A DNA stretch of 64,000 bases, taken from Owenia fusiformis. Taxonomy: Eukaryota; Annelida; Polychaeta; Sabellida; Oweniidae. The DNA lies in the NCBI GenBank assembly GCA_903813345.2, contig CAIIXF020000002.1, forward strand, positions 28,033,223 through 28,097,222, given 5' to 3'. Under the pieces are notes generated by a model that saw only the letters and a list, made by a program, of their open reading frames with translations, was not told the DNA's origin and did no database searches. Positions 1 to 11,700 of the stretch are shown here, piece after piece; within the stretch, counting starts at the first letter, position 1, and each line of letters begins with the position of its first letter. The translations under genes and the position numbers were made by a program.

Positions 1-125
1 TGAATCATTGACTTTGTTCATAGTTTATTTTTTTATTGATAATTGACCAATGAGTATACAGTGCCTCTTTCAAACTTCATAATATAAGGCTATCAGAATA
101 TAAATAGGATAAAAAAATTATTTAC

Positions 126-833
126 CTTCAAAGAATCTGCTGACATGTTTACAGCGAAGATATGGTGACTGTGGTTTCTCTGTCTTGTATGTATCATCAC
201 TGAAAATATAGAATAATTTGAAGTTGTTACACATTTAAGTATTTAATACTGGACCCAATGAACCAAGTGTAAGATGATATTTCTGAGGATTACTCATTTG
301 AATCAAATATGTCTATATCTATATAATACATTGTCTGGACATGTATGTTGATTAAAGTTTTTTGAGCATCTTTTGATTCTTTATAAAGTCATCTATGGAA
401 TGTAATTATTGTTGTCTTGGGCTTTGGATTTCAACTCAACAAACAACTAGTAAGGGAGTCCCCTATTTAATTCGTCCTATGTGAAGCACTGTATTTATCT
501 ATATGCACTAGTATATGAATATCATTGAGTACCTAACATGTCTTAGTTTAAATAAAATATCACAAATTCACAATTCAAAAATGTGTTAAATCCGCACCGT
601 ACACGCAAAAATTTGCATGGTTTGTTTTTTGTATAGCATCATCTGCATAGGGTGCACAAAGCATATGAAACTCCAAGTTGATGGTTCTCATACTATCAGA
701 TTCATACTCACATGAGAAGGACAATGTCGAAGAGGAGAGAGACATCACTCAGTTCTGCTAAAGAATTCACGTTAGATCCAGGAACCACTGCCCGTAACCA
801 GCTCAGCAATGCATGACACTTACCAGGATCCAT
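126..833 (-). CDS. HOOK/NuMA-like N-terminal domain protein, first two coding exons (partial)
   Basis: Two exons on the minus strand join in phase: 712-833 (ATG at 833) and 126-199, giving about 65 residues before the gene leaves the window. The joined product has an ALLSWLR motif near residue 8, then SLAELSDVSLLFDIVLLIDD and a KHVSRFFE tail. This resembles the N-terminal calponin-homology-like domain of NuMA and HOOK proteins, in which a tryptophan-containing first helix precedes a short acidic 'LxDxxxL' segment. Donors (GTGAGT, GTAAAT) and the acceptor (TTTTCAG) fit consensus. A possible 5'UTR acceptor (TTTTAAG) lies about 12 nt upstream of the ATG. A near-perfect GTAAGT lies just after codon 3, so the first exon could end there instead. 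The family assignment is inference from a short stretch; the reading frame and splice phases are directly visible. Confidence 0.5.
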
Positions 834-2689
834 GGCTCACAATTCCTTAAAATAAATAAAAAAGGAATAAATATTATTAAGTATATATTCAAGTGATATT
901 AAATCTGATTATGATTCCAATACTTGTACATGTACATGTAATGTTTATTCATTTTCCTTTCTATCAAAGATAAGATAGCACAAGACAGATAGGAATATTG
1001 AGCTTTTTCAGTTTTGAAGGCTTTTATAGAGATATTTGGCACAAATCAAGACTGAATTTCTGATCTACCAATCAAGTAGGCTGGAAGTGTCAAGATATGA
1101 AGGAAACATGTTGAACATAGTGCCAATGGGTGGAGAGGGGAGGGGCTGTATTTGACATACCTTTTAAAGTGGGAGTCCAGCTACTTTTGAATGTGTCAAA
1201 AATCTGCATTCTATTATGTTCATAAAGGTACTTGACTGAATGATCACAACTATAAAGTTTGGTGAGGCTATACCTTGCATTAAGTGTTCATGAGCAACCC
1301 ATTTGGCTTAATAGTAATGATTATGTTATTTGTTTTTATTTGTCTGTTCCTTATGAATGGTTTATCTGAAGACTGTTAGATGTTAATAAGGTACAGTACT
1401 TGCAAAAATATACCAAACAATACAATCAAATAGACAAACATAGTATCTTATGCATTTCTAGGGGCTAGGTATAGTAAAGAGATTATATAAGAAGTTCAAT
1501 TACATTATACAGGGTAGGTTGAATAGAAATTCCAAAATCAGAATTTCATGTTATAATCCAAAACTTTGAAATTGGCAATGATTTGGATTGGGCCAGTATT
1601 CCAGTAAAGGCTCATGGCAAAATGAAGATTATATGGTTGAGCTCTGTTAGCAGAGTCAGTCAAAATGAATGTGAACTTCTAATGGCTAGAGTTATGTAAA
1701 CCAAGTCTACAACTGTTGAGCAGTTATGGTTGAGGTAAGAGATTTTTCAAGACAGGTGGCTTATTAAGGTAAATATTCTTGAACCAGGCAGCCAATCATG
1801 ATAAACAAATTCAATGACCAATCAGATAACAGGGGATTTCCCGGTATATTCAAACTTCAAACTGAATTAATATATTAAAAAATAATAAGATCGATCAGTG
1901 CAATCACAAAATTAACACTTAAAGTGGGGGATTTGGGATTCTTTGTTGGTAAGTAGATAGGTGAATATGTGGTGAAACTCAATATGCAAAAAGGTCCACA
2001 GGGGTCTTGATTGTGCTATCCTCTCTCTTTAAGTTAATGAGAGGACAATTTCACTGGCTAGACCACAACGCCCTACTCCTAATGATGATGATGAGGTTAT
2101 AATATGTAATTTATAATATAATAACCTGATTTTTACCAATGATGATATACATGTATATGTATGACATATATACATAAATATACGTAAATATTCAATAAAA
2201 CAGTTGATTAGTTATAGATCAAACCCATATATTAAATTACTTTTCTGTTGAAATATCGTGGTTCAAAATAAGCTGAATTAAGTGGTTATAAGGTAAATTT
2301 CAGCATTGTGTCAACAAGTACTGACAATGTTTTTCAACCGCAAGATTTCAATATAAAAGTAGCCGATTGTCAAAAGTCGTCGAGGTGATTATCCATGAAG
2401 AAGCTATGCTCATTCAAGGTCCTTTGGGATTGATGCTGTCTAACACGAGCTTATCACGAGAGTGATTCAGACCTTTAAAGCTTTCTGTGGCTAATGAAAA
2501 TCATAAGGCCTACACACAAGGTGACATTTGTTCATGTCTGTTGATTTTTGAAAAAATTCAAAAATGAAAACAAACACTGAAACCGAATCAATCAATTCTG
2601 GAAACTTTAACGATCAAATGGTAAAAAACTACGTATTAAAATAATATCCAACGTTAAAGGAAAATATAAACAGGGGAATTAATACTTAC

Positions 2690-2790
2690 ATGCACGGTAA
2701 ACAATGTGATAAATCCGTTTATCTTGAGCCAAAATACCTGCAACTTTTTAAAATGTAGCGGTTGCCTCGTTTTGAAAATTGGAAATTAGG
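2690..2790 (-). other. Candidate non-coding first exon of the left-edge gene
   Basis: On the minus strand a consensus donor (CAT|GTAAGTAT) at 2684-2689 could end a 5'UTR exon starting somewhere near 2790. It would splice to the acceptor just upstream of the ATG at 833. There is no transcript evidence; the start is a guess. Confidence 0.25.
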
Positions 2791-3055
2791 TCAAACCTGC
2801 ATGATACCCCTTATTGTAACTGTTGAATTCTGTTTTATTAGGGTAAATTATTCATCAAAATTATAAATACGAACTAAACTTTTGTTTATTTGTTAATCAA
2901 ATATAATTTGAGAATTTAACTGATTATCAAAATAAAAGTGGAATAGAAATTCCAGCATCCGGGCATTTCCCGTTGTCGAAATAAACAAAGATGGCTGCAA
3001 AGTGACGATTTTTAGTACACAAATTTTTTGTTTTTATCCATTACAGTGAACACAG
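2780..3055. promoter_or_regulatory. Putative divergent promoter and LRRC51 5'UTR exon
   Basis: The minus-strand gene at the left edge and LRRC51 on the plus strand diverge from this short interval. At 2988-2998 there is an AAGATGGCTGC motif, close to the YY1 consensus AANATGGCGGC often found near start sites of TATA-less genes. At 3054 a CACAG|GTAGGA donor could end a non-coding LRRC51 exon that joins the acceptor a few bases before the ATG at 3798. Gene orientation is seen; promoter function is inferred. Confidence 0.35.
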
Positions 3056-3797
3056 GTAGGAATCTTATATATGTATACAATACTGTACTTGGATTTTTGA
3101 ATATTCAGCTTCGCACGAACATGCACATGACAAATTCTGGTCTAGCAAAGGGGAAGTTTTATTGGATTATAGTTCTGACACTAGAGATTTTCTGAAATTT
3201 CAAATCTAGGCCTATAGCTAACATAGGCTTAGGCGTAGATCATCTAGTCTTGGCCTAGGCATACTCTTATATTCTGTAGCCTATTACTTTTAATATAGAG
3301 AATATTAGAAAGGGAGGGGGTGCCTTACTCCCCGTGGGCCTAGGGGTAAAATGTCAGATACAGACTTCCCTAAAAAGCATTTAGACCTCTAAGAATGAAT
3401 AAGATAAATGGTCAAAGAGTAAATTTTGAAAAAGTGGACTCCTCATCTAGCTTTTTCAATCTCAGATGCGAGTAGGTCATTACCAGTTTCACCACCAGAT
3501 GAATCATTCAGGTCAGATAGCATGGCGGGTATATTAGAAAGTTCCGTTTAACATGAATATTCATCAGTTTTAAACCGTGGGCTTTCAAGAGAAAAATCAT
3601 AGGGATGCTTTTAACCATTGCTTCCAACATTTTACACTCCTCCATCCTTTGCTGCCTTTGATGAATGAGCAGATGACAAGAGCTTTAATGACTTTAATGA
3701 AGGTCTTTCAAGTTTTAAATATTTCAATTCTATCTAAATACTAAACTGATCACTAACATCTGGATCTTGTGTTTGTATCCTTCAGAATTAATTCACC

Positions 3798-5412
3798 ATG
3801 ACGAGTCCAAGAGAAAAGACGAAGCCAGGGATTGATTGTGTTGCAAAAATTGATACACCAGTTGACTTCTCATTTCTTGAACTAACAACAGTCTCAGGTA
3901 AGCAGATGTACATGATGTAGTAAGAAAACATTGAAATGGTGTTGAATAGCCTCTTTTCTACAGAATCTATTATGATATAAAAAGTTTAGGTCAATCTTAC
4001 TCTTTTGTTTAGAAATATTTTTTATTTATTTTACCTTTAGATGTTGAATTGAGTATACTCTTGGAGTATCCTCTCAAACACTAAGCCTATGTTCATTGAT
4101 TTGAGTTGTTATTTGATTTTTATTTTATATGGTGATTTGAAGATTGAGTTACACAGATGAATGAAAATGGATGAATATTGGGTATGGCAAAACTGAACAG
4201 AACATTTTAATTAGCTCAGAAATGTACCAATTAACATTTACTTCCAGAGGCTTTAGATGAAGAACCAAGAGAAGTTTCTCCAAGAAAAGGCAGACCAAAA
4301 AGAACAAAAAATGACAAATATGACACTAAATGTTTAAAACTAAACAATAATTTACTGCAAGATCTTGGGGGTCTAACAGATCAAGTTGAAAAACTAGTAG
4401 AAGATCCATCTGAAATATCCTGGATTGATTTATCCTTCAATGAACTCACAACAATTGATCAGGTAAGATATCATCTTATAGAATAGTGAGTATTACTGTA
4501 TAAAGAAATCAAAGTGGTGACATATTATAATAGTCTCCAACTTTTTTTTGTTGATGGCATTCAGCGTCTGTAACATGTCATTTGTAACAAATTACAGCTT
4601 CTGTAATCTGTAACAAATGGCAGGTGGTGACATTTTGCATGTTAATGCCTTGTCTTTAATTTTCCAATCTGTCAGAGGATACAGTTCTAAATTACAACTT
4701 TTAGGTGGCTACTTGGTATTGTGATTTCATTTACATTATGTACATTCTTAAATTTTACTGATGATAACTTAAGGATTGGCCCTTATGATATGCTGGACAT
4801 GTTAGACATATCTATTTAAAACTTCTCTCAAGTAAATGTCCCTATTCCTCTACACCTTTTGATGATTAGGAAATCTTTTTGTAATTTTATAATAAAAATG
4901 TATTTTAATATATTGAATTTCAGGCACTTTGTAAATACCCAAAACTGAGGATATTGTATCTCCATGGTAATGGTATTTCAAACATCAGAGAAGTGGAAAA
5001 ACTTGCAAAAATTCCAACTTTAAGAAAACTCAGTCTGCATGGAAACCCAATAGAAAATACACCAGTAAGTAAAAAATTAAAATTTTTCTTGGAGTGAGTT
5101 ATTACAAAATTGATGTTTGGGGAAAAATGATCTATGGACTTTACACCAATAATATCTGTTATCATTTTTGTCTTCTTTGGTGAATAAAGTACCAAACAGA
5201 AATTGTTTCCAAGCAAATACAGATAACATTAATTTTACTGACAAAACACTAATATTTTCCAGGGTTATCGCAATTTCATCCTCACACACCTCACAGGGCT
5301 ACAAGAGTTTGACTTTAGTGCTGTAACAAAAGCAGATCGGGCAACAGCTAACACTTGGAAAAAAATGAATGTAATGCCGAAACATTCCAAAAAGACTGAA
5401 GAGAAAAACTGA
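3798..5412 (+). CDS. LRRC51: Leucine-rich repeat-containing protein 51
   Basis: Four coding exons join in phase: 3798-3897, 4248-4462, 4924-5064 and 5263-5412, giving 201 residues plus stop. Vertebrate LRRC51 has about 190, as I recall. All introns are GT-AG. The product carries SWIDLSFNELTTIDQ, then LRILYLHGN and LRKLSLHGNP repeats, and the LRR-cap-like tail FDFSAVTKADR followed by WKKMN. These are the diagnostic LRRC51 phrases (WIDLSFN, YLHGN, LHGNP, DFSGVTKADR in the vertebrate protein). LRRs are protein-interaction modules; the vertebrate gene sits next to, and can be read through with, the TOMT methyltransferase, but no TOMT is visible here. The ATG was chosen because it opens the exon after a TTCAG acceptor and begins the uninterrupted frame. 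A poly(A) signal AATAAA lies at 6107-6112. Confidence 0.93.
4513..4653 (-). mobile_element. Family B Helentron-like short element (copy B1)
   Basis: Read on the minus strand it starts ACAAGGCATTAACATG, has the ATGTCACCACC subterminal repeat about 20 nt in, and ends at ATGTCACCAC. The same layout recurs at 11444, 27513, 30983, 49636 and 57473. It lies in LRRC51 intron 3 and has no coding capacity. Confidence 0.7.
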
Positions 5413-6120
5413 CAGTTTTACATATGAATATTATTTTAAAAGCACACGACGTGTGCCCAAAGTTTTAAAACAGTAAGATATAGTAAAAGGTAAATTGGCA
5501 GATTTTGCCCAAAATTTTACTTGTATTAAGATCCATACAAAATAGGCCTACAGTAATTGTCTGTTTTGAAGACCCTCAGATGATTACCATTTTCTTTCAT
5601 TTTGAGATGTATTTTTGCAAATCTAAAATGAAAAGAAAGACTGTTTTGTAGTGCTTCGTCAAAAACCATTTTCTTGTATTTAAGATGAGAATGAAAGAAC
5701 ACACACCGTCCTTTAGTATTTTTCATGCGTTCCTTAGTCATTCCATATCATTAACACTTCAAATGTAAGATCTATTTATACTTATTACCAGTTACTTATT
5801 GAATATGACATATTGTACTTCTACTTAGTTTGGTGGATTTGCTATTTTGAACATTTGGCGGCTACTAAATTTGGCAGACTGGCAATATTACAATGCACGA
5901 ATGGTACTAATTTACATAGTACTAAAATAACTGGGGAATTCGGCGGCTACTTAATTTGGCGTACATCAACAATTTAGTAAAAGTTCAGTATAAACTTGGC
6001 GGTGTTATTCATAAAATTATTAAAAATATATGATTCTGTCACAGTATCTATATTGTATTATTAGTTGTATATTGTTGATAGTTAGATGTTGATGGATTTA
6101 GTCAGCAATAAAATAAAACC
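5413..6120 (+). other. LRRC51 3' untranslated region (inferred)
   Basis: AT-rich sequence follows the LRRC51 stop and contains no frame of interest. AATAAA at 6107-6112 is the best candidate poly(A) signal. A short phrase (GGCGGCTACT.AATTTGGC) occurs at about 5858 and 5941, a minor internal duplication. Confidence 0.4.
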
Positions 6121-6279
6121 TGTATATATATTATAATGGACTTTTAATTGTCATTGTGAATTGCCTACATGATAGGCTGGTGAAATATGAAATCATCTGA
6201 ATTCATCAATCATAATGAACCTTACTACTCTGGTGAGTCATGGACTATCCATGCATTTAAGGCCAGTGTACTGGTATGG

Positions 6280-6850
6280 TGATATGGTAAAACATGTAAT
6301 GTGATATGCTTCAACGCATTTGCAAGTGGAACATACTTTTTCGAGTGGTACACTTCACAGTCCTGTGAGTGTCACAGTCCTCTAAGTGGAATACTTTACA
6401 ATGGAACAGAGGGTGTTCAACTTACACAGGTGCTACAGTAAAACCTGTAAAGTGAAATGCCTCGATACATTTGTAAGTGGAACACCTATGTGAGTGGTAC
6501 ACTTCACAGTCCTGTGAAACAAGTGGAATACTTTACAGTGGAACAGAGGGTGTTCAACTTACACAGGTACTACAGTAAAACCTGTAAAATGAAATGCCTC
6601 AATACATTTGTAAGTGCAACACCTATGTGAGTGGTACACTTCAGTCCTGTGAAACATCTAAGTGGAACACTTTATGTGGAACATAGGGTGTTCAACTCAC
6701 ACAGGTGCTACAGTAAAACCTGTAAAGTGAAATGCCTCAACGCATCTGTATCAGTGAAATGTCGAAATGGAACACATAACAGTGTAACTGAGAGTGTTCC
6801 ACTTACACAGATTCTAATGTGCAATAGTAAAAACACGTAACAAAAATAGT
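6280..6850. repeat. Degenerate tandem repeat, unit about 138 bp, with pogo-like ends
   Basis: About four copies of a unit begin with a variant of ACAGTAAAACCTGTAAAGTG (near 6432, 6570 and 6711; a weaker one near 6287). They carry AAGTGGAACAC and GGTACACTTCACAG phrases. The opening phrase matches the ends of the pogo-like MITEs at 20339, 51394 and 52676, so the array probably grew from such an element. The small open frame inside is not credible as a gene. Confidence 0.65.
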
Positions 6851-8746
6851 TATTTGGATTTCACTGCATGCACATATATATTTTACATCTTTTATTTATC
6901 TCCATGTGATTTGTATAACAAATCATCATATAAACAGTATGACTTTTCCTAACATGCGTATGGTTGATATTTTGATTTCCCAAACAAATATTAACAGAAT
7001 ATAAACTCATTCAAAAGACCTTGTATCAAATACATGCTTCACATGTTGACCATACAAAATACATTATCTATAGATCAAGCCATGGTAAGGACATCCTCCG
7101 AATGCAGGGTTCCAGATGTCATCCACTAAGTACAAGTTCTGGAGGCCTGTATTTGGAGGATGTGGGAGGGATCATTTATTATTATGCCGCCATGTAGGCC
7201 TGTGAGAAAATATATGACTTAGTGACTCAGATTTAATGAGAACCATATAATCGTGAATAAACCATGGCCATGATGGATTTAAATAATATTTTAGTTTCAT
7301 AAACGATAAAGACCAACATCATACAAAATAAAAACACTAAATCAGGCTGATTCTCAGGCAATCGCACTGAATGTAGGCTGCTAACCAAAATCATATGAAT
7401 TGAAAATCCAAACACAAAACTACTTAACACTGCTTTCAAAACAGTTACATTAAAAATAATGTTGGACGGCAAATACAAACAAAAAAAATTGAACAAAGTC
7501 ACCTGAAGCAAACTCTATCAATTTATAACAAAATACACCCTAATATACACCTTAATATATTATTTACAAACAGGTGTCATTCCATTTTACGGAATGCTAT
7601 CTCAACCATAAATAGACTTAATAACTGGACGGAAAATCAATGATGTTTTTACAATAGTGTATAATACATATATAAAATTAAAATATAATAAGTAGAGGTT
7701 ATTAAACACTTTGAAACCACAAGAATCAAAAGGATCCCGGCAACCATAGTAACATTGTCAAAGAAACTTTGGCTCAACTTTTCTAGCTTTGCAAACTTGG
7801 ATTCACTTTTGAAAACCTTTTTTACAATCAAAAATCCACAGGGCTTATGATATAATACATGTAAAACAGTTGATCAAATACCAAATGGCACATCTATGAG
7901 TCATTGAAATAACTCTAAATGGTGATTTTTGACAAACAGTCTGATATAGTACCTTTATAGTACTGTTGCCAGTGATAGGATACCTTACTATTCCTATTAT
8001 GTACTGTATATGAATGTATTCAACATGTAATATATATCATGAAAAAGTGTGAATGTGTGTGCATGCTTGTTGTTTGTGTCTTATTTATTATACATCTAGA
8101 CCAACCTGAACTACAATGCCAGTAAATGGTGGCTGAAATGTATAAATCAAGTGAGAAAATTAAACATAAATCTTGCATGTCCTGCATGGCAGTCAATCAT
8201 AATATTCTCTATACTTTAACATGCTCCCAAGTCCTTTTGTCTTTTTGTACAGTGTAACTGGAAAGTCTGGCATTTAAGTTTGGTTAAGTAACTCAATAAT
8301 TATACACACTTTGGTATGAAAATCACATTTTATAATTTAGTTTTTAATCTGAGTTGTATAATTAAGTAAATTATGATGTATTATGCTTCCAAGCATCTCC
8401 GTGACACCAGGAATGTAAATGAGTGAATGTTTCAATTCAACATCTTTTATTTCTCCATGACAGTCCTAGTCTGATGTACTGCAGTGTCATTTGACTCACC
8501 TCTATTCTATTGTACTTATTGGAACTGTATATTGTAATATCACCAGATTTGTATACTGCAATCTTAAGATCCTGATATGTATACTGTACTTTCAATGTTG
8601 TTCATTGTTATTTTTAACATCAGTGTGATTTATATTTATTGGATTCTGCAGTTCTGTAGCATGATGTTCTAAATCTCGATGATTCTAATTGTGTAGATCT
8701 ATATTATTATGTGATTCATAAAATCAGTCATAGGGATATTATCTGT
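6851..8746. other. NEK1 3' flank and probable 3'UTR
   Basis: This is AT-rich sequence between the 6.3-6.85 kb repeat and the NEK1 stop at 8747-8749. Several TTTATT strings (reverse-strand AATAAA), for example near 8636, 8445 and 8083, could end the NEK1 transcript. I cannot choose among them. No coding feature was recognised. Confidence 0.35.
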
Positions 8747-11700
8747 TCAGTCATTATCTGGAAGAGAAAGAATATTTCAAAACATCAGATGCCGAGTATT
8801 AATTGTGTTACCAAAAATACCTCTTAAAACTATTTGAATTCTCTAAATCAATAAAACTTGTGCAATTTTATTTTTCCAAATCCTGTAAAAGTTCAGTACT
8901 TTGCAGTAGAAACCAAAGTTTGGCTCCATTTATCAACAATTCTGTTAAAATCTATATTCCTTCCAAATTCAGTATAATCATTCTAGGCTATGGTTTGATT
9001 CCTTACAAAAATTGGGCTTCTCCACACATGCAAAATGTGGATTTCTATTTTGAATTTTGCCTTATTCATAATTGTCTATTATTCCTATGTGTTTATAATT
9101 ACCTTCTGTGTAGGCACCATCAGCCATGACAAGTTGTAAAATCTTTGTGTAGTATTGTTCTTTACCATCTCCCAGTATTTTAGTTACCAACTTCCCACAC
9201 TCCTCCAGACTTTCATCCTCATCTTCATGGATGGCCTACAATAGATGGCAGCATTAAACAATAGATATCCCATAATGCTTTGATTGATGCAGACATTTTG
9301 TAATATGTACAACACAAGTAAAGAAGATTTTTGACATTCAGAAGCTTTTGTGCTTTTCATAGAATGTTAATCCCCCACAATAATTAATCAAATTATTAGA
9401 TTTATATAGTGGTAAGTATGTAATTAAATTGGAAAGAGTTGAAATGAAATACATAAATAAATATAAACAAGACACACAGTGATAAATATCGCACTTTGAA
9501 GAGCAAACTGGCCACCATGCAATTTACCCAGCATGGCAAAAACCTAATCAGACCTTGGCACTAGTCTGCTCTTGCATCTGTAAATATTTCAAGTTGACAA
9601 GGTTAGCGGTTTTCCTGCAATTTTGATGACAAGAATTTATTTGTAGTCTTGAACTTTGGGAAAATTTAGATAACATTGTTTGTGACCTTATTTGATGACC
9701 TTCGACCTTGAAAATGTCACTTTTTCAGACCTCAGTGGGTGTTTTGTAATTAAGCTGACCTAAATTTAAATCCAAAATATCAATTTAGAAAATCAAATTT
9801 TTGACCTTTTAAAGGTCACTGAAGGTCAACGAAAGGTCCAATCTGAAATCTAAGGTCAGATTTGAATTTCTGAGAACTTGTAGATGTTTTTAAAAAAAAA
9901 AATTGGTCAACTTGGAGCAAGTTGAAAAATTCAAAATGGCCGCCAAATTGAAAAATTCAAAATGGCCACCATGTTATTCAGCCAGCATACCCAAAACCTG
10001 ATCAGATCTTGGCAATAGTCTGCTCTTGCATCTGTAAAAATTTCAAGTTGAACGGATAAGTGGTTTTCCTGGAATTTTGATGACAAGATTTGTTGAAAAA
10101 TTCAAAATGGCCACCACGTAGTTTACCCAGCATGCCCTAAACCTAATCAGATCTTGGCACTAGTCTGCTATTGCATGTGTAAAAATTTCAAGTTGAGCAG
10201 GTTAGCGGTTTTCTTGGAATTTTGATGACAAGAATTGATTTGTAGTCTCAAACTTTGAGAAACTTGGATAACATCATTTGTGACCTAGTTTAATGACCTT
10301 GACCTTCGACCTTGAAAATTTCACTTTTTCAGACCTCAGTAGGTGTTTTGTAATTAAGCTGACCTAAATTTAAATCCAAAATATCAATTTAGAAAATCAA
10401 CTTTTTTGACCTTTTCAAGGTCACTGAAGATGGATGAAAGGTCAAATCTGAAATCTAAGGTCAGATTTGAACTTCTGAGAACTTGTAGATGTTTTTAAAA
10501 AAAAATTTGGTCAATTTGGAGCAAGTTGAAAAATTCAAATGGCCGCCAAATTGAAAAATTCAAAATGGCCACCATGTAATTCAGCCAGCATACCCAAAAC
10601 CTAATCAGATCTTGACAATAGTCTGCTCTTGCATCTGTAAAAATTTCAAGTTGAACGGATAAGTGGTTTTCCTGGAATTTTGATGACAAGATTTGTTGAA
10701 AAATTCAAAATGGCCGCCACGTAGTTTACCCAGCATGCCCTTAACCTAATCAGATCTTGGTACTAGTCTGCTCTTGCATCTGTAAAAATTTCAAGTTGAA
10801 CAGGTAAGCAGTTATCCTGGAAATTTGATGACAAGATTTGGTTTATGTGCCGCCCGCACGCCCGCACAACCGCACGCCCGCCCAACAGCACAAGACGACG
10901 ACAATATAGCACTTTTTCAAAGTGCGATAAAAATGAATGATTTTCATTTATTTCTTTGACACTGTATGCATGTATGTATGTTGAATCGCTTCCAAATCAT
11001 TCTAAATGTATTGCTGTATGTAAATGTCATGTAAATTGATTTGTGAAGAAGCCAAATGTTTGGCTTGGAGCACAATAAATCTTGTATATTCCCTTTTAGT
11101 TGGAAAAACACAACTATTCTGTACCTGTACAGTTTTGTAGGCTTTGATAAAGGTATTTTCACCAAGAGCATTTTCAAGTTCAATTCTGGACTCTTCAAGA
11201 CGACAGAATCTGTCATCTTCATCATCAATATCACCCTGACCTTCATCTGTATCATCTAAAAAATATGATATAAGTTACATTCATATATAAAGGTGGTCTG
11301 CTTTTTTCTGGTAATCGTAAAACTTAAAGGTGGTTTACATTTCTGAGTCAAGCTCACTATTCTGTGGTCATCTCATTTGGTTTGGTTTATCTTCAGATTG
11401 AGATTTGACATCTATTTTTATGGAAACAAATAATACAAGTTAGACAAGGCATTAACATAACAAAATGTCACCACCTAGTTGCTCACAATATTGTGACACC
11501 AATAGCCAATCACCATCACAAAAAACTGAGACCATATCAATATGTCACTTTTTACTTTTTATAATTTTTATATTCCAAATTAATTGAGATTATTTTAATG
11601 AAGAAATTATAAGATTATGAAGGAGGTTGTGACATACCAGAATCCCAGTCTTCTTTTCCTGGAATGATGGTACCAATAGCGCCATCTATGGAGTCCCCTT

